From the NCBI GenBank assembly GCA_024408695.1, contig JAKSUU010000066.1, positions 1-6,145 on the forward strand: DNA of 6,145 nucleotides. Direction: 5' to 3'. Below the pieces are notes generated by a model. It was not told the origin of the DNA. It saw nothing but the letters and a program-made list of their open reading frames with translations, and searched no databases. Shown one piece after another: positions 6,001-6,145 of the stretch. A program made the translations under genes and the position numbers. Every line of letters starts with the position of its first letter. The stretch's first letter is position 1. The DNA comes from Coriobacteriales bacterium. GTDB lineage: Bacteria; Actinomycetota; Coriobacteriia; Coriobacteriales; QAMH01.

Positions 6001-6145
6001 TTCAAAGAAATAACACTAATGTCTTCTAGCTCTTTTGCACCGTTTAGCTTTTTAGCAAAATCTTTAGAAACAACATCAAAAGCATAAATATGGTTTTGGC
6101 TCGATTCTGCAGTGGTAGCTGTGGCATCTTTTATATCTTCAGAAA
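3027..6145 (-). CDS. Bifunctional cell-wall hydrolase: N-acetylmuramoyl-L-alanine amidase, 11 wall-binding-type repeats, glucosaminidase (5' end outside the window)
   Basis: At least 1038 residues are visible. The frame stays open to the right edge, so the true start and any signal peptide are missing. Residue numbers here count from a TTG codon at 6003-6005, which I do not take as the start. Order: a Ser/Asn/acid-rich linker; an Amidase_3 zinc amidase at about 38-236, cutting the MurNAc-L-Ala bond, with likely zinc ligands His46 (DPGHGG), Glu60 and His114 (SIHNNAS) and catalytic Glu200 (IIEHAF); eleven repeats at 246-805; a linker; then a glucosaminidase domain (PF01832-like) at about 846-992, with likely catalytic Glu886 in HETG and the NFAGIGATGG loop (902-911), cutting glycan strands. 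Both catalytic sets look intact. The layout, amidase then repeats then glucosaminidase, parallels staphylococcal Atl, but the repeats are unrelated to GW repeats. It is probably secreted and wall-bound, acting in cell separation or turnover. It converges on the exporter genes with a 44-base gap and is a separate transcription unit. Confidence 0.9.
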   Translation of the reverse strand, partial: SEDIKDATATTAESSQNHIYAFDVVSKDFAKKLNGAKELEDISVISLNNDEELCENNSIDSMLKSKSSNSSFEANDQKFEASAITIALDPGHGGSESGACAYGLVEKDVNLSIALYCRDYLKNNCDINVVMTRTTDTYVGLEERTIIAKNGGAQYFFSIHNNASNGDAKGCEVYFPNSSSYYGSFYSIGRSIANEILSGLVALGLYNRGVKTRDSSDYRYPDGSVGDYYAVIKHSRLRGMVGLIIEHAFIDNAEDAALLAQDSFRKKLAEADAKGIASALGIPYQQYDLLFDATFYLNKYPDLKAAFGSDASLARKHFYLYGITEGRQGCPAFDPKFYKDHNPDLKSLFGNDWSLYYEHFRAYGLKENRTSASYFNALSYFYGNADLRSTFGLNQASYIEHYNKNGYYEHRKSISLSTYSSIIVSYKGKNYSAVYDYQWFMTNNASAKSYASKTFGEIQVVSDYYLLDYFVSKGINQGIQACAGFDPKSYYNKHQDLRLAFGCDSWLYYYMHYIDYGKKEGRTSTGVNTLQNPVTVAGGKNFSCVYDANFYVSNNADLKSVFWTNTKFHLLNDKALLNHYVNSGSYEGRKGSASFDVFSYYNANPDLRSVFGADVHSLIMHYVNSGHNENRTVLNVTTLQKGQTSYAGKNYSKVYDYAVYSAKNPDVVKAFSKKINGRLYTDDSLVLLHFVNCGMSEGRISSNNFNLNSYYNSYVDLRNAFGFDFKYYFLHYIDNGSKEKRVATGQKTIKGSVTIYGGINYYRVFDASYYCNKYKDMKSVFTKTIAGYQFVDDFGLLKHFVNNGIYEGRLGISTFHITSYYNGNPDLRRVFGWNPLGLVHHYITYGYSEHRTVVNCPNIIYDFGDTDTIMGSSLTSVSQMVRRFNNVGRPFPSWVYSKYGATTINDFCTILMQEAAAEGVRAEVVFAQSMHETGWLQFGGDVSAEQCNFAGIGATGGVPGNSFNDWGTDSVRKGLRAQVQHLKAYASTASLNNSCVDPRFTYVTRGCAPTVTLLSGKWATGPAYGQALNTQIKALLTS
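3030..3470 (-). other. Glucosaminidase (PF01832-like) catalytic domain of the hydrolase
   Basis: Residues about 846-992, counted from the TTG at 6003-6005. The domain starts with TINDFCTILMQEAAAEGV. It has the active-site segment VVFAQSMHETGWLQFGG, with Glu886 as the likely catalytic acid, then CNFAGIGATGG, RKGLRAQVQHLKAYA and a closing KWATGPAYG segment. This set and its order are typical of endo-beta-N-acetylglucosaminidase domains of bacterial autolysins. It ends one codon before the stop, so no further binding module follows it. Confidence 0.87.
3588..4907 (-). repeat. Four tandem 110-residue super-units (linker + long repeat + short repeat)
   Basis: The last eight of the eleven repeats pair up into units at 4575-4907 (111 codons), 4248-4574 (109), 3918-4247 (110) and 3588-3917 (110). 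Each begins with a 24-residue linker ending in a G-[KI]-N-[YF]-x-x-V-[YF]-D motif: GKNYSAVYD, GKNFSCVYD, GKNYSKVYD, GINYYRVFD. It continues with a long repeat and ends with a short repeat closing in E-x-R-[TV]. The regular length and shared linker indicate growth by duplication of a unit of about 330 bp. The first unit is the most divergent: its long repeat lacks the E-G-R ending and the D-L motif. Confidence 0.85.
3591..5270 (-). repeat. Eleven-copy protein repeat (consensus about D..YY..NPDL...FG...H...G..EGR) inside the hydrolase
   Basis: Copies start near residues 246, 288, 329, 390, 440, 501, 550, 610, 660, 720 and 769 (from the TTG at 6003-6005) and end at 805. Short copies are about 37 residues: an aromatic start such as DPKFY or SYYN, then NPDL or a variant, F-G, H-[FY] about 10 residues later, G, and a final E-x-R. 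Long copies (390, 501, 610, 720) carry about seven extra residues between the F and the H. Similar repeats are known to me from secreted lysozymes, amidases and other surface proteins of Gram-positive gut bacteria, where a wall- or glycan-binding role is assumed but, as far as I know, not proven. The similarity is also visible in the DNA, for example cttaaatctggatt at 3661 and 4321. Confidence 0.88.
5298..5894 (-). other. Amidase_3 catalytic domain of the cell-wall hydrolase
   Basis: Residues about 38-236, counted from the TTG at 6003-6005. ITIALDPGHGG opens the fold and supplies the first zinc-binding His (46). GLVEKDVNLSIAL carries the second ligand, Glu60. MTRTTDTYVGLEERT is the usual strand-loop segment with the conserved arginine and Glu-Arg. 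YFFSIHNNASNG gives the third ligand, His114. GLIIEHAFIDNAEDAALL holds the catalytic Glu200 and the conserved F-x-x-N. The domain ends at ALGIPY, just before the first repeat. The length of about 200 residues is close to the family's 170-200. Confidence 0.9.

Overview
The window is AT-rich (roughly one third G+C by eye). It looks like cell-envelope chromosomal DNA from a Gram-positive bacterium. The support is a secreted-type peptidoglycan hydrolase with amidase and glucosaminidase domains, a two-gene ABC-2 glycan exporter of the Wzm/Wzt (TagG/TagH) kind, and repeats related to cell wall binding repeat 2 (CWB2). CWB2 is known mainly from Clostridia and some Actinobacteria including Coriobacteriia. 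Those groups are the best guess, but the sequence alone does not settle the taxon.

Layout: (1) 2-313, plus strand: the C-terminal end of a multi-pass membrane protein with the GVQGRYFLP motif of the DUF2142 family. (2) 378-1157, plus: a complete ABC-2 polysaccharide exporter permease. (3) 1150-2982, plus, overlapping the permease by 8 bases: its ATPase, with a normal nucleotide-binding domain followed by a C-terminal extension of about 310 residues. I read that extension as three divergent CWB2-like repeats. (4) 2983-3026: a short convergent gap with a candidate terminator serving the minus-strand gene. (5) 3027-6145, minus: a very large cell-wall hydrolase whose 5' end lies beyond the right edge. 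It has an Amidase_3 domain, eleven DL/HY/EGR-type repeats (eight of them organised as four 110-residue super-units) and a C-terminal glucosaminidase domain.

How they may work together: the DUF2142 protein, permease and ATPase look like the end of a plus-strand operon that makes and exports a cell-surface polymer. The convergent hydrolase remodels the wall in which such a polymer would sit. The most interesting point is the ATPase tail. Wzt proteins with C-terminal extensions use them to recognise the polymer to be exported. Here that position is occupied by what looks like a cytoplasmic, cysteine-containing version of a module otherwise known for holding proteins onto anionic wall polymers outside the cell. 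This suggests, as inference, that the same fold reads the polymer on both sides of the membrane. No tRNA, rRNA, CRISPR array, insertion sequence or phage gene was seen.
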